Source of the DNA: Thermaceae bacterium | Lineage (GTDB): Bacteria; Deinococcota; Deinococci; Deinococcales; Marinithermaceae | Assembly: GCA_027067955.1 (NCBI GenBank) | Contig: JAMOUW010000079.1 | Coordinates: 21,192 to 85,191 of the forward strand | DNA length: 64,000 bases | Direction: 5' to 3' | Shown here: positions 8,248 to 18,870 of the stretch, in pieces | Layout: the number at the start of each line of letters is the position of its first letter | How positions within the stretch are numbered: the first letter of the stretch is position 1 | The notes under the pieces: generated by a model | The model's input: the letters and a program-made list of their open reading frames with translations, nothing else | The model's database searches: none | What the model was told of the DNA's origin: nothing | Translations under genes and position numbers: made by a program

Positions 8248-8979
8248 CTAGCGCCGGTTTTGGTGCAGGAGCCGCGCCCGCTCCACGGCGAATGCAAAGC
8301 GCGCCAGGCGCAGCGCCCGTGGCCAGCGTTTGGGATCCGTACCTACCCGCAGCAGCCATTCCAGCCCCAGGTGTCGCGACCAGCCTGGCATGCGCCTGGC
8401 GGTACCTGCGAGAACGTCGAGGGTGCCGCCGACTCCTATCATCACCGGCACTCCCAGCGCTTGCTTGTTGCGCCACAAGAAGGTTTCCTGCCGTTCCCCC
8501 AGCCCCGCCAGCAAAAGGTTGGCGCCACTGGCTGCGATCGCCTGCACTGTATTGGTTTCGTCGGTGAAGTATCCGTGCTGAACCCCAACCACCTGTGCCC
8601 CTGCTTTTTCGGCCGCGCCGGCCGCCCGCTTGGCAACACCGGGCCTGCCACCCAGCAGAAAAACCCGCAGTCGCGGCCCCAGGTCTCCAAAGAGCCGCTC
8701 GGTCAGATCGACGCCGGTTACCCTGTCGGGGAGTTTTTTCCCGTTCAATCTCCTGACAGCCCAAAGTATACCCACCCCATCGGCGGTAACCAGCTCCGCC
8801 TCTTGGATGGCCCGGTGCAGCTCGGGATCGTGTTCGCTGCGGACGACGATCTCGGGGTTCAGAGTGATCACCTGTGCCGGTTTAGTGCCCTCCAGGCGCT
8901 TTGCAATCCAGGCAACCGCCTCTTCCATCGAAACCGGGTCTAGCGGCAGCCCCAATATTTGTATACGCGCCGTGATCAT
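8248..8979 (-). CDS. WecG/TagA/CpsF family glycosyltransferase
   Basis: A 243-residue GT26-family protein. Members transfer N-acetylmannosamine or a related sugar to a lipid-linked N-acetylglucosamine in the synthesis of teichoic-acid linkage units, enterobacterial common antigen or other cell-wall polysaccharides. Diagnostic segments are TLNPEIVVRSEHDPEL near residue 40, VTADGVGILWAVRRLNG with the catalytic Asp of the TADG motif, the GGRPGVAKRAA nucleotide-binding turn, and GVGGTLDVLAG followed by RMPGWSRHLGLEWLLR. The C-terminal arginine-rich tail is the expected membrane-association region. Start overlaps the comB stop by four bases (ATGA), indicating translational coupling. Together with csaB at 15.5 kb it points to a pyruvylated secondary cell-wall polymer. 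Confidence 0.92.
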   Translation of the reverse strand: MITARIQILGLPLDPVSMEEAVAWIAKRLEGTKPAQVITLNPEIVVRSEHDPELHRAIQEAELVTADGVGILWAVRRLNGKKLPDRVTGVDLTERLFGDLGPRLRVFLLGGRPGVAKRAAGAAEKAGAQVVGVQHGYFTDETNTVQAIAASGANLLLAGLGERQETFLWRNKQALGVPVMIGVGGTLDVLAGTARRMPGWSRHLGLEWLLRVGTDPKRWPRALRLARFAFAVERARLLHQNRR

Positions 8980-9701
8980 GGGGAAGCGGTAAAACGAAAC
9001 AAACGCTCTGATCCTGTTTGTTCGCTGCCGGCCAGGATGGGCAGGTTGCGGTCGGCGCCGACGCGGCTTGCCGCCACCAGATCGTCCTCGAATCCCATGC
9101 CAAGCAGGTAGCGGCCCGAAGCGGAGGTCATCAGTGCTTCCAGCGGATTCGCAAATGCCACCGGAAGTGCGGCGCTCAAGCGCGCTGCGTCCCCGAGGGA
9201 GAGGGGGACCTGTCTTGAGGCCAGGGCGCGTACCAGCAGACCGGCGGCGAAAGCGTCGTCAAGAGCTTCGGTTCCCCGAAAGCCCGCGCATACAACCGCC
9301 ACCCGTTCGGGCGCGGCTTCCACCAGTTTTTCGACGATGAGCGGCGCATTACGCAGCGAGGCCAGCCAGACACCGTTCGCGTGCTCGACGCTTTCCAGGG
9401 CTGCAGGAAGATTGTCACTGGTAAAGAAGACCCTGCGCCCGTCTACATCGAGCTGTTCCAGGGCCGCTGGAGAGGTTCCATGATGGAAGCCTTCGGGGGG
9501 GAGTCCTTCCCTTTCTCCCAGGAGCAAGTCGCCTGTACGGGCGCGGTCTCGCAGCACCCCGGTGCTGCTGGCCACCCAGACCTCCCGCGCACCGTTTTCG
9601 AGCAATATGGTGATCGAAGTGGTGGCGCGCAGGGCGTCTACGACCACGATCAGCTCGTCGTGATAGGGAGGGCGGGGGGCTAGGTCTACGCGTAGGCGCA
9701 T
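8976..9701 (-). CDS. comB: 2-phosphosulfolactate phosphatase (ComB) family protein
   Basis: A 241-residue ComB-family phosphatase. Family motifs visible are VVDALRATTSI near residue 22 (metal-binding Asp), a GERxG segment, FHHGTSPAAL, and VVCAGFRGTEALDDAFAAGLLV. In methanogens ComB makes sulfolactate for coenzyme M; in bacteria without coenzyme M the substrate is often unclear, so the physiological role here is open. It starts an operon with the WecG glycosyltransferase and BTAD regulator. A TACAAT box lies ten bases before the ATG, with no Shine-Dalgarno sequence, so the transcript is probably leaderless or nearly so. Confidence 0.85.
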   Translation of the reverse strand: MRLRVDLAPRPPYHDELIVVVDALRATTSITILLENGAREVWVASSTGVLRDRARTGDLLLGEREGLPPEGFHHGTSPAALEQLDVDGRRVFFTSDNLPAALESVEHANGVWLASLRNAPLIVEKLVEAAPERVAVVCAGFRGTEALDDAFAAGLLVRALASRQVPLSLGDAARLSAALPVAFANPLEALMTSASGRYLLGMGFEDDLVAASRVGADRNLPILAGSEQTGSERLFRFTASP

Positions 9702-9728
9702 TTCGTTAGCGATTGTAAACCCTGGGGG

Positions 9729-10253
9729 CTAATCCCGCAGCAGCAGAGTGGGTTCATCGCCGAGCGGGGGGAGGTCGTCCAGACTGCTGAGCCCGAAAAC
9801 CTCTAGAAAACGCAGTGTCGTTCCGTAAAGACGGGGTCGGCCGACAGCAGGTTTTTCCCCCACAACTTCTACGAGCCCGCGTTCCAGCAGGCCTTCCATG
9901 ACCGCGTCCGAGTTCTTTCCGCGCATGGCTTCCACCTCGGCCCGGGTTATCGGTTGGTGGTAGGCAACTATCGCCAGCACCTCCAGCGCGGCAGCGCTAA
10001 GCCGCGGCGGTTTTGGGCGCAGTGTTCGGCGGGCCCGTTCTACGTAGCGGGGATGGACAATAAGACGCCATCCGCCAGCGACCTCCTCCAGAACCACACC
10101 GTGGGTTCCGCTTTCGAGGGTGCGTTCCAGTCTTCTTATGAGCTGGCGCGTTTCCTCTTCGCTGCGGTCCAGCCCCCGGGCCAGATCCTGTGTTGAGAGC
10201 GGTTTACCGGCCGCGAAGAACACCGCCAGCAGTTCAGCCAGGGTTTCGTTCAC
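9729..10253 (-). CDS. scpB: segregation and condensation protein B
   Basis: A 174-residue ScpB: two winged-helix domains that dimerise and bind the ScpA kleisin, forming the SMC-ScpAB condensin for chromosome organisation and segregation. The N-terminal wing (LAELLAVFFAAGKPLSTQDLA) and the second domain (LSAAALEVLAIVAYHQPITRAEVEAMRG, then GLVEVVGEKPAVGRPRLYGTT) are clear family signatures. The start overlaps the stop of the Sua5 gene by four bases, so the two are translationally coupled. No scpA is visible in the window. Confidence 0.95.
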   Translation of the reverse strand: MNETLAELLAVFFAAGKPLSTQDLARGLDRSEEETRQLIRRLERTLESGTHGVVLEEVAGGWRLIVHPRYVERARRTLRPKPPRLSAAALEVLAIVAYHQPITRAEVEAMRGKNSDAVMEGLLERGLVEVVGEKPAVGRPRLYGTTLRFLEVFGLSSLDDLPPLGDEPTLLLRD

Positions 10254-10843
10254 GTATCCTCCAAGATCGCGAGCACTTTCTCTGCGGGAACGGCCCCGGT
10301 GCGCAAGATTTCACCTGAAACCAAATCCACCACTGTGGATGCACGTCGCCCTTTTGGTTCTCCCGGATGGATCCGCCCCACCCAGTCAGCGTAACGCATT
10401 GCGTCCCGGTAGCTGAGTACAGGAGGCTCGCCGCTGCGGTTGAGGCTGGTGGCGGCGACATATCCCCCCAATGCGGCCAGCAGGCGGCGCAGTTCGGGGT
10501 CGGCAGGAACGCGCAGACCCACCTTTCCCTCCCGGACGCAGGTGGTTGGCGCCAGCGTAGAAGCCGGGGCGACGATCGTAAGGCCTCCGGGCCAGAAGGC
10601 CGCTGCCAGACGCTTGAACTTTTTTGCCCAGTCTCCGTCGTCTACGAGCCGGCGTGCGGACTCGTGGTCTGCTGCCAGAAGCTGCAACGGTTTTTCGGGC
10701 GGGCGGTGTTTCAGATGGTACACACGCTCCACCGCTTCGGGGAGATCGGCGCGCGCCAGGAGCCCCCAGGTCGTGTCGGTGGGCCAGGCCAGCAGGTCTC
10801 CGGCGATCAAGGTTTGCAGGCTATATTCAAACTCGGACGCCAC
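10250..10843 (-). CDS. tsaC: L-threonylcarbamoyladenylate synthase (Sua5/YrdC/TsaC family)
   Basis: A 197-residue YrdC-domain protein that makes threonylcarbamoyl-AMP from threonine, bicarbonate and ATP, the first step of t6A37 modification of ANN-decoding tRNAs. Key stretches: WPTDTTWGLLARAD near residue 20, KHRPPEKPLQLL, PGGLTIVAP, GLRVPADPELRRLL and ATSLNRSGEPPV, ending with a VVDLVSG-type strand. It lacks the C-terminal Sua5 domain, so it is the short TsaC form. The GTG start follows a TAGTAT box by exactly six bases. It shares a divergent promoter region of 21 bases with the pilC-like gene. Confidence 0.93.
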   Translation of the reverse strand: MASEFEYSLQTLIAGDLLAWPTDTTWGLLARADLPEAVERVYHLKHRPPEKPLQLLAADHESARRLVDDGDWAKKFKRLAAAFWPGGLTIVAPASTLAPTTCVREGKVGLRVPADPELRRLLAALGGYVAATSLNRSGEPPVLSYRDAMRYADWVGRIHPGEPKGRRASTVVDLVSGEILRTGAVPAEKVLAILEDT

Positions 10844-10848
10844 TAAGG

Positions 10849-10856
10849 TATACTAT
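10849..10856. promoter_or_regulatory. overlapping divergent -10 boxes for tsaC and the pilC-like gene
   Basis: The 21-base region between two divergent start codons holds the palindrome AGTATACT. On the minus strand TAGTAT (10855-10850) is six bases from the tsaC GTG; on the plus strand TATACT (10849-10854) is ten bases from the pilC ATG. The two -10 elements physically overlap, so RNA polymerase could open only one at a time. Confidence 0.6.
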
Positions 10857-10864
10857 CGGTTAAG

Positions 10865-12085
10865 ATGCCTCTGTATCACTATCGAGCCAAGGACCGCCAA
10901 GGGCGTTCCATAGCGGCGACAATCGAAGCCGAAGACATCCGCACTGCAGCCAAGATCCTGCGCGAAAAGGGTTACTTCATTTCCGAACTGAAAGAGCCCG
11001 GCAAGGGGCTCCAGGCGGAACTCAAGATCCCCGGCCTGGACCGGGGCCCCGGTCTCAAGGACGTCGCCATTTTCAGCCGTCAGCTGGCAACGATGCTCTC
11101 CGCGGGTTTGCCTATCGTGCAGGCCCTCGCAATCCTGGAACGCCAGACCGAGAACAAAGGTTTTCAGAAAATCATCAAGGAAGTCCGCAGTGATGTGGAA
11201 GGAGGGTCCAATTTCAGCGATGCACTACAAAAGCACTCTACATTTAGCCGTTTGTACATAAACCTGGTGCGCGCCGGCGAAACCTCGGGCACGCTAGACG
11301 GCGTTCTCGACCGCCTCGCCACCTTCCTGGAAAAGGATCTTGAATTGCGCGGCAAGATCAAGTCCGCGATGACATACCCGGTGATCGTATTCGTCTTCGC
11401 TATCCTCGTCACCTACTTCCTTCTCACCGGGATCGTGCCGCAGTTCGCGCAGATCCTCACCGACCTGGGTTCTGAGCTGCCGCTGCTGACACGCTTCCTG
11501 ATCGCTGTGTCGGACCTGCTGCAGAGAGGGACCCCCTTACTTATCCTCGGCGCGATCGTTCTTACGCTGGCGTACCGCTTCTATTACAAGACCGAGCGCG
11601 GGCGCCGCGTTATCGACCGCATCAAGCTGCGCCTGCCCGTTTTCGGTCCGCTGATCAAGAAGAGCGCCATCGCGCGCTTCAGCCGCACTTTTGGCCTGCT
11701 TATCACCAGCGGTGTGAACGTGGTTGAGGCTATAGACATCACCCGCGGGACTGCCGCCAACGCCATCGTGGAAGACATTCTGGATGAAACCAAGGAGGCC
11801 ATTCAGGTCGGTGAGCCCATTCACTCCACCTTGTTGCGTTACCCCGTCGTTTTCCCGCCGATGGTTTCCTCCATGATTGCTATCGGCGAAGAAACGGGCG
11901 CTTTGGATACGATGCTGCAAAAGGTGGCGGACTTCTACGAGCGCGAAGTGGATGAAGCTGTAGCCAGCCTTACCGCGGCAATCGAGCCGATGATGATCAT
12001 TTTCCTGGGTTTCATCGTGGGTACGATCGTGGCGGGTATGTTCCTGCCCCTCTTCCAGATCATCAACACCTTGTCGGCCGGTTAA
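10865..12085 (+). CDS. pilC: type II secretion/type IV pilus inner-membrane platform protein (PilC/GspF family)
   Basis: A 406-residue T2SSF-family protein with an N-terminal cytoplasmic region (MPLYHYRAKDRQGR), two repeated GspF domains (FSRQLATMLSAGLPIVQAL near residue 75 and FSRTFGLLITSGVNVVEAI near residue 275) and three membrane segments, the last at the extreme C-terminus (IIFLGFIVGTIVAGMFLPLF). Such proteins form the rotary platform for pilin assembly, motility and natural DNA uptake. No other pilus gene is adjacent, so the gene stands alone here. A GC-rich terminator (12101-12127) follows it. Confidence 0.94.
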   Translation: MPLYHYRAKDRQGRSIAATIEAEDIRTAAKILREKGYFISELKEPGKGLQAELKIPGLDRGPGLKDVAIFSRQLATMLSAGLPIVQALAILERQTENKGFQKIIKEVRSDVEGGSNFSDALQKHSTFSRLYINLVRAGETSGTLDGVLDRLATFLEKDLELRGKIKSAMTYPVIVFVFAILVTYFLLTGIVPQFAQILTDLGSELPLLTRFLIAVSDLLQRGTPLLILGAIVLTLAYRFYYKTERGRRVIDRIKLRLPVFGPLIKKSAIARFSRTFGLLITSGVNVVEAIDITRGTAANAIVEDILDETKEAIQVGEPIHSTLLRYPVVFPPMVSSMIAIGEETGALDTMLQKVADFYEREVDEAVASLTAAIEPMMIIFLGFIVGTIVAGMFLPLFQIINTLSAG

Positions 12086-12100
12086 CGCATCGGGTTCTAC

Positions 12101-12127
12101 ACGGGCGGTGCGTGCGCCGCCCGTTTT
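12101..12127 (+). terminator. Rho-independent terminator after pilC
   Basis: Eight-base GC-rich arms ACGGGCGG (12101-12108) and CCGCCCGT (12117-12124) with an 8-base loop, then TTT. Sits between the pilC stop and the gatA promoter region. Confidence 0.75.
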
Positions 12128-12138
12128 CCGTGGTGCGG

Positions 12139-12144
12139 TAAGAT
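12139..12144 (+). promoter_or_regulatory. candidate -10 box of gatA (TAAGAT)
   Basis: TAAGAT nine bases before the gatA ATG and directly after the pilC terminator. No Shine-Dalgarno sequence precedes the ATG, so a very short or absent leader is likely. Confidence 0.4.
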
Positions 12145-12153
12145 GGGCGCGGT

Positions 12154-13590
12154 ATGGATGCCGTTTCTCTTGCCCGCCAGGTTAATGACGGAAAGCTCGA
12201 TCCGCGTGATGTAGTGCACGACTCTCTGGCGCGCATCCAGCGACTGGATTCCCGAGTGCGCGCATTCCTGAGAACAAATCCCCAGGCCGAGTCCGAAGCG
12301 GAGCGGGTCGGACGGCGGGTGCAGGAGGGGGGGTCATTGCCGTTAGCGGGGGTGCCGGTTGCGGTCAAGGACAACCTGGTCACCCGGGGACTGGAAACTA
12401 CCTGTGCATCGGCTATTCTCGAGGGCTTCCTTCCCCCTTACGACGCCACCGTGATCAGCCGTTTGCGCGCCGCCGGTGCGGTAATCATAGGAAAGACGAA
12501 CCTGGACGAATTCGCCATGGGGTCGTCTACTGAGTATTCGCACTACGGAGCGACCCGTAATCCCTGGGATCTGGACCGGGTACCCGGTGGCTCCTCCGGG
12601 GGTTCGGCTGCGGCGGTAGCTGCAGGATTCGTGCCCGTGGCACTGGGTTCTGATACCGGCGGCTCTGTCAGGCAACCGGCTGCATTTACCGGTACGCTTG
12701 GCTTCAAGCCCACGTACGGCCGTATTTCGCGCTATGGGCTCGTAGCTTTTGCTTCCAGTCTCGACCAGGTGGGAACGTTTGCTCGCTCCACCGCGGATCT
12801 GGCGCTCATCAGCCGGGTGCTGATGGGGCACGACCCCGCCGATGCCACCAGCCTCCAGGAGGCGGTCCCCGAGCTGGCCGCCGATCCGGTCTCTGCGCGT
12901 GGTTTGAAGATCGGTCTGGTGCGCGAGACCCTTAGCGAAGGAAATAGCGACGGCGTCCTGGACGCAATCGATCGTTTTCGCAAACTTCTTGAAACTGAAG
13001 GGGTGCGCTTCGTCGAGGTGTCGCTGCCGAGTTTGCGATACGCGCTGGCCGCCTACTATCTGGTCGCAACCGCCGAGGCGAGTAGCAACCTCGCCCGCTA
13101 TGACGGCGTGCACTATGGAAAGAGGGAAGCCGCTGGCGATGTGGGCGGCTTACTGCAGCAGACCCGCGAAAAGGGGTTCGGCCCTGAGGTGAAGCGCCGT
13201 ATCCTAATGGGCACCTTTGCATTGTCGTCTGGTTATTACGACGCTTATTACGGGCGGGCGCTGCGGGCGCGCCGCAGGCTGGCCCTGGAGTTTGCGCAGG
13301 CCTTTGCAGAAGTGGACTTACTGCTTACCCCCACCACCCCCACTCCCGCCTTCCCGCTCGCTTCAAGGCTGGCCGATCCCATGGAGATGTACTTGTCGGA
13401 CGTGGATACCGTCGCCGTCAACCTTGCAGGGTTGCCCGCACTCTCGTTGCCGGCCGGTTTTGAAGCAGGCTTGCCATTGGGGCTGCAGCTTATTGCTCCG
13501 GCCCTGATGGAAGACCGGCTTTTCGATATAGCGGCCCTCTTTGAAGAGGTCACCGAAGGTGCCTACCTGCAACTAGCCCCCCTTGACTGA
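12154..13590 (+). CDS. gatA: Asp-tRNA(Asn)/Glu-tRNA(Gln) amidotransferase subunit A
   Basis: A 478-residue amidase-signature protein. It hydrolyses glutamine and supplies ammonia to GatB for converting misacylated Asp-tRNA(Asn) or Glu-tRNA(Gln). The Ser-cisSer-Lys triad is intact: Lys72 (VAVKDNL), Ser147 (GGSSGGSAAAVAAG) and Ser171 (DTGGSVRQPA), with the spacing expected of GatA. The N-terminal helix and C-terminal QLIAPALMEDRLFDIAALFE also match GatA rather than a stand-alone amidase. gatB and gatC are not in the window, as is common where the subunits are dispersed. The exonuclease gene follows after two bases. Confidence 0.96.
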   Translation: MDAVSLARQVNDGKLDPRDVVHDSLARIQRLDSRVRAFLRTNPQAESEAERVGRRVQEGGSLPLAGVPVAVKDNLVTRGLETTCASAILEGFLPPYDATVISRLRAAGAVIIGKTNLDEFAMGSSTEYSHYGATRNPWDLDRVPGGSSGGSAAAVAAGFVPVALGSDTGGSVRQPAAFTGTLGFKPTYGRISRYGLVAFASSLDQVGTFARSTADLALISRVLMGHDPADATSLQEAVPELAADPVSARGLKIGLVRETLSEGNSDGVLDAIDRFRKLLETEGVRFVEVSLPSLRYALAAYYLVATAEASSNLARYDGVHYGKREAAGDVGGLLQQTREKGFGPEVKRRILMGTFALSSGYYDAYYGRALRARRRLALEFAQAFAEVDLLLTPTTPTPAFPLASRLADPMEMYLSDVDTVAVNLAGLPALSLPAGFEAGLPLGLQLIAPALMEDRLFDIAALFEEVTEGAYLQLAPLD

Positions 13591-13592
13591 TC

Positions 13593-14351
13593 ATGGTTCC
13601 CGTTGAGTATCGCATGGCCGCGCGCGTGGCCCGCTTTTTGCGCGAAGCAGGCGGGCCACGCAGTGCGCGTGAAATAGCGTACCGGGCGCTGGCCATGCCT
13701 TCCGTTGCGGCAGCGCGACTGGAAAGGGTCATCGAACCGGTGCTGGACGGCCGCTTCTTCCGCGAGACGGAGGAACTGGGGTTATGGGAATGGCGCTACT
13801 CACTGCCCCGGGATGGAGAGGCGCTGGTGGTGCTCGACCTGGAAACTACCGGGCTGTCGCCGAGCGAAAATGAAATCATTGAGATCGCACTGATGCGCGT
13901 GGAGTCTGACCGCATAGAGCGGTTTTCCCGTTTGGTTGACCCCGGCGTTCCGATACCTCCTTTTATAACCAAGCTCACGGGAATAACCAGCGCGGACGTG
14001 GCCGGAAAGCCGGATGTTTACAGCGTGTTGGAGGAGGCCCTGCCCTATTTGGACGGCGCGGTGCTGGTCATTCAGAACGCGCCCTTCGATATGGGTTTTT
14101 TGCGACCTCGGGCACGCCGCTTGGGTGTTAAGATACATAACGAAGTTGTCGATACCGTGCAGTGGGCCAGGCGCGCACTGCCGCTCTTGAAGCGAAGAAG
14201 GCTGGATTGTTTGGTCAGGGCTTTTGAAGTTTCGATTCAAACCGGGGCGCGTCACCGCGCCCTGTGGGACGCGGAGGCCACTTGGGCAGTAATGCGGGAG
14301 ATGTACTTCATCCTTACCGCCGGGAAGCCCAAGAAGGTGCTGGAGGTGTAG
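13593..14351 (+). CDS. DnaQ-like 3'-5' exonuclease with N-terminal helical/winged extension
   Basis: A 252-residue DEDDh exonuclease. Residues 78-240 carry the three exonuclease motifs: VLDLETTGLSP (Asp82 and Glu84), VIQNAPFDMGFL (motif II Asp) and RHRALWDAEAT (motif III His and Asp). The first 75 residues form a separate helical region resembling a winged helix (FLREAGGPRSAREIAYRAL), not found in plain epsilon subunits. It may proofread for a DNA polymerase or act in repair or RNA trimming; the sequence does not decide. It lies two bases after gatA and one base before the unknown 366 aa gene, so they are co-transcribed. Confidence 0.88.
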   Translation: MVPVEYRMAARVARFLREAGGPRSAREIAYRALAMPSVAAARLERVIEPVLDGRFFRETEELGLWEWRYSLPRDGEALVVLDLETTGLSPSENEIIEIALMRVESDRIERFSRLVDPGVPIPPFITKLTGITSADVAGKPDVYSVLEEALPYLDGAVLVIQNAPFDMGFLRPRARRLGVKIHNEVVDTVQWARRALPLLKRRRLDCLVRAFEVSIQTGARHRALWDAEATWAVMREMYFILTAGKPKKVLEV

Positions 14352-15452
14352 ATGCGGGCCAGGTACGTGGTGACCAGTACGTGCATTCAATCGGGCACAA
14401 TCCGCCTCACGCTTTCATTGCGCCAGATGCTGTCTGGCCGCGAGCGGGTTGCCTGTCAGGATGAGGACGGCGAAAGGCTGGATTGCACCGTCGACTGGGT
14501 GCGCGGTGTTTTGGATGGGCTGTTGCCGTACTTTGAGAAACGCCGTTTGCAGGTAAACGACGTGATATGGCTGACGCTTGATGACGATGTGCTGACGCTC
14601 GAGGCGGCCGCCGCGCGTAAGGCACGCCCCCGTCCGGTCGCCCGCCCCGCGGGGCGGGCCGGGGTAGAGGAGGTTAAAGCGATGGCGGCGGTGGAGGCGG
14701 CCGTCCCGCCTGCGGGTGTCGTGGCGGAGCCGCCCAAGCGGGTTCGCGTTACCCCGCATGCCGGTGAAAAACGGGCTGTCAAGAAACCGGGTTACGTTCA
14801 GGCGCTGGAGGCGCTGGACCTAAAGTTCACGGCGGGCGAGGCGTACGACCTTTTTCGCGCCTATCTGGGGCGGCGTGAGTATACGCTGGCGCTGGGTCGT
14901 TACGGCGAAACCGACGCTGCTGACCTCCTGGCCGTCCGGCGTACTGGAAAGGCCGATTTTGTGGGGTTGGTGGTACCCGAGGCGCGCATGGCGGAGGCGG
15001 TGGCGGGGCTTGGGGGCGTTAGGCTTGCTCTCGTTTCGCCCGAAGCGCTTTCGCAGCTGGTGTCGCTGAAGAAGCTTTTTCCAGTGGGTCCAGTAGAGCT
15101 CGAGCGGCTGTTGCGGGCGGGTCGCGTGGATGCTTCCGCCATTGCCCGGCTGGCCGAGGAGGTGCGCCGCTGGGTTGGCGAAAGGGCGGCTTTCTCGGCG
15201 GTATTGCTGGCCCTGGCGGAATATACCCGGCAGCAGGTCTTCTTTCCCGAGGACGTTCTGGCAAATTTGGGAGAAGGAGGATGGGATCGGGAAACGGTCC
15301 GGGCGGTTCTCGAGGCGCTAACCGGGCCGCCGTTCCTGTTGCTCGAAAAGAGCGGTATGGGTGAGTACCTTTTGCGGGAGCCGGTGGCCGATAACCTGAC
15401 TCATCTGGCGGAGTATGCGCTTTCGCTCAAAAGCCGCATAGCGGCCCGCTAG
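14352..15452 (+). CDS. hypothetical protein (366 aa) downstream of the exonuclease
   Basis: Not recognised. The N-terminal 85 residues form a beta-rich domain (RYVVTSTCIQSGTIRLTLSLR ... VNDVIWLTLDDDVLTLEAA) with a look of a barrel or AbrB/SpoVT-like fold. A low-complexity Ala/Pro/Arg linker (about 86-150) joins it to a helical C-terminal domain with alternating strand/helix pattern (YVQALEALDLKFTAGEAY to the end). No signal peptide or membrane segment. A GGAGGTG ribosome-binding site lies in the end of the exonuclease gene, whose TAG directly abuts the ATG. Tight coupling with an exonuclease suggests nucleic-acid metabolism, as an inference only. Confidence 0.8.
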   Translation: MRARYVVTSTCIQSGTIRLTLSLRQMLSGRERVACQDEDGERLDCTVDWVRGVLDGLLPYFEKRRLQVNDVIWLTLDDDVLTLEAAAARKARPRPVARPAGRAGVEEVKAMAAVEAAVPPAGVVAEPPKRVRVTPHAGEKRAVKKPGYVQALEALDLKFTAGEAYDLFRAYLGRREYTLALGRYGETDAADLLAVRRTGKADFVGLVVPEARMAEAVAGLGGVRLALVSPEALSQLVSLKKLFPVGPVELERLLRAGRVDASAIARLAEEVRRWVGERAAFSAVLLALAEYTRQQVFFPEDVLANLGEGGWDRETVRAVLEALTGPPFLLLEKSGMGEYLLREPVADNLTHLAEYALSLKSRIAAR

Positions 15453-15485
15453 ATTTCGGGATCAAAAGCGTAGCCGGCTGCGGGG

Positions 15486-16474
15486 TCAGCCGGATGGTTG
15501 CCGGGGCGGAGGTTTACCCCAAACGTGGTTAATGCCTTCGGCGGCGCGAATTTTCAAGTCGCGCAGGGCGCTTTTCTTTGGCCCGGCGCGGTGCAGCGCC
15601 ATTTGAACCATCGCCTCCGGGTCGCCGGGAAGTTCCCAGTAGGGAGCACCGCTCTCGGTGCAGAAGGCTTTTACCTTGGGGTCATAGCTGCCGCCGGCGA
15701 AGGGGGTTCCCGCTACCGCTGCCAGGATTAGGCCGTGCAGGCGCAGCGAAAGAACGTAGCCGGCCTGGGCTATCAAGTAAAGTACCCGTCGCGGGTCACC
15801 GCTTATCTCGCGGTTAAAGCCGTTGAAGAGCTCCAACGCTGGTTCGTCAAAGTTTGGCTGGAACCCCAGTACCAGCAGTTCGTATCCTAGCGCTTGCAGC
15901 CGCTCGGCCACCTCTCGCATCCGCCGGTTGGCCTCCAGCGGCACTCTCGCCCGCGGTACCAGCACCACCAGACGCTCCTCGCGGCTGACGTGCGGCGGTT
16001 CTAGCAGCAGCGCGGCGTCTGCACCCAGGCGCAAGCGGTTGGGGGCAACCCCCATCCGTCTGGCCAGTTTCAGAGACTCCTGGTCGCGCACCACCACGGC
16101 ACGACTGCGTTTTAGGGCGGGTGCGGCGAGACGCATGCCGCCGGGGCTCAGCGGTCCCAGGGACTGGCCCAGGATCCAGGTAGGTTTTCTCAGAGATTGA
16201 GCCAGGTAGAGCAGACCCAGGTAGTACGCCAGGCTCTTGCCGGAGGTTTTGTTTTGTAACAGGCCGCCTCCACCCGATAGCAAACCGTCGCTTTGCTGCA
16301 GGGTACGCGCCAGCGCCAGGCTCATGCGCGGGACTGCCTCTGTGCCGTGCAGCGATTCGGTCCCCTGCGGGTCGGCCGATAGCACCACCGGTTCAACGCC
16401 GCGGCGGCGGGCCTCGCGTATCAGCGCCATGAGAATAGCTTCGTCTCCGGCGTTTCTGAAGCCGTAGTAACCGC

Positions 16475-16490
<16 letters not shown>
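15486..16490 (-). CDS. csaB: polysaccharide pyruvyl transferase CsaB
   Basis: A 334-residue CsaB-type transferase. It adds pyruvate ketal from phosphoenolpyruvate to a secondary cell-wall polysaccharide, creating the ligand recognised by SLH domains of S-layer proteins. Signatures are MVVTLSGYYGFRNAGDEAI at the N-terminus, GGGGLLQNKTSGKSLAYYLG, a central VVRDQESL, and LSLRLHGLILAAVAGTPFAG with the catalytic His region near the C-terminus. ATG 16490 was chosen because the longer frame would run deep into the upstream gene; it still overlaps that gene by 16 bases. Coupled to the DUF5693-like membrane protein, its usual partner. Confidence 0.93.
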
Positions 16491-18870
<2,380 letters not shown>

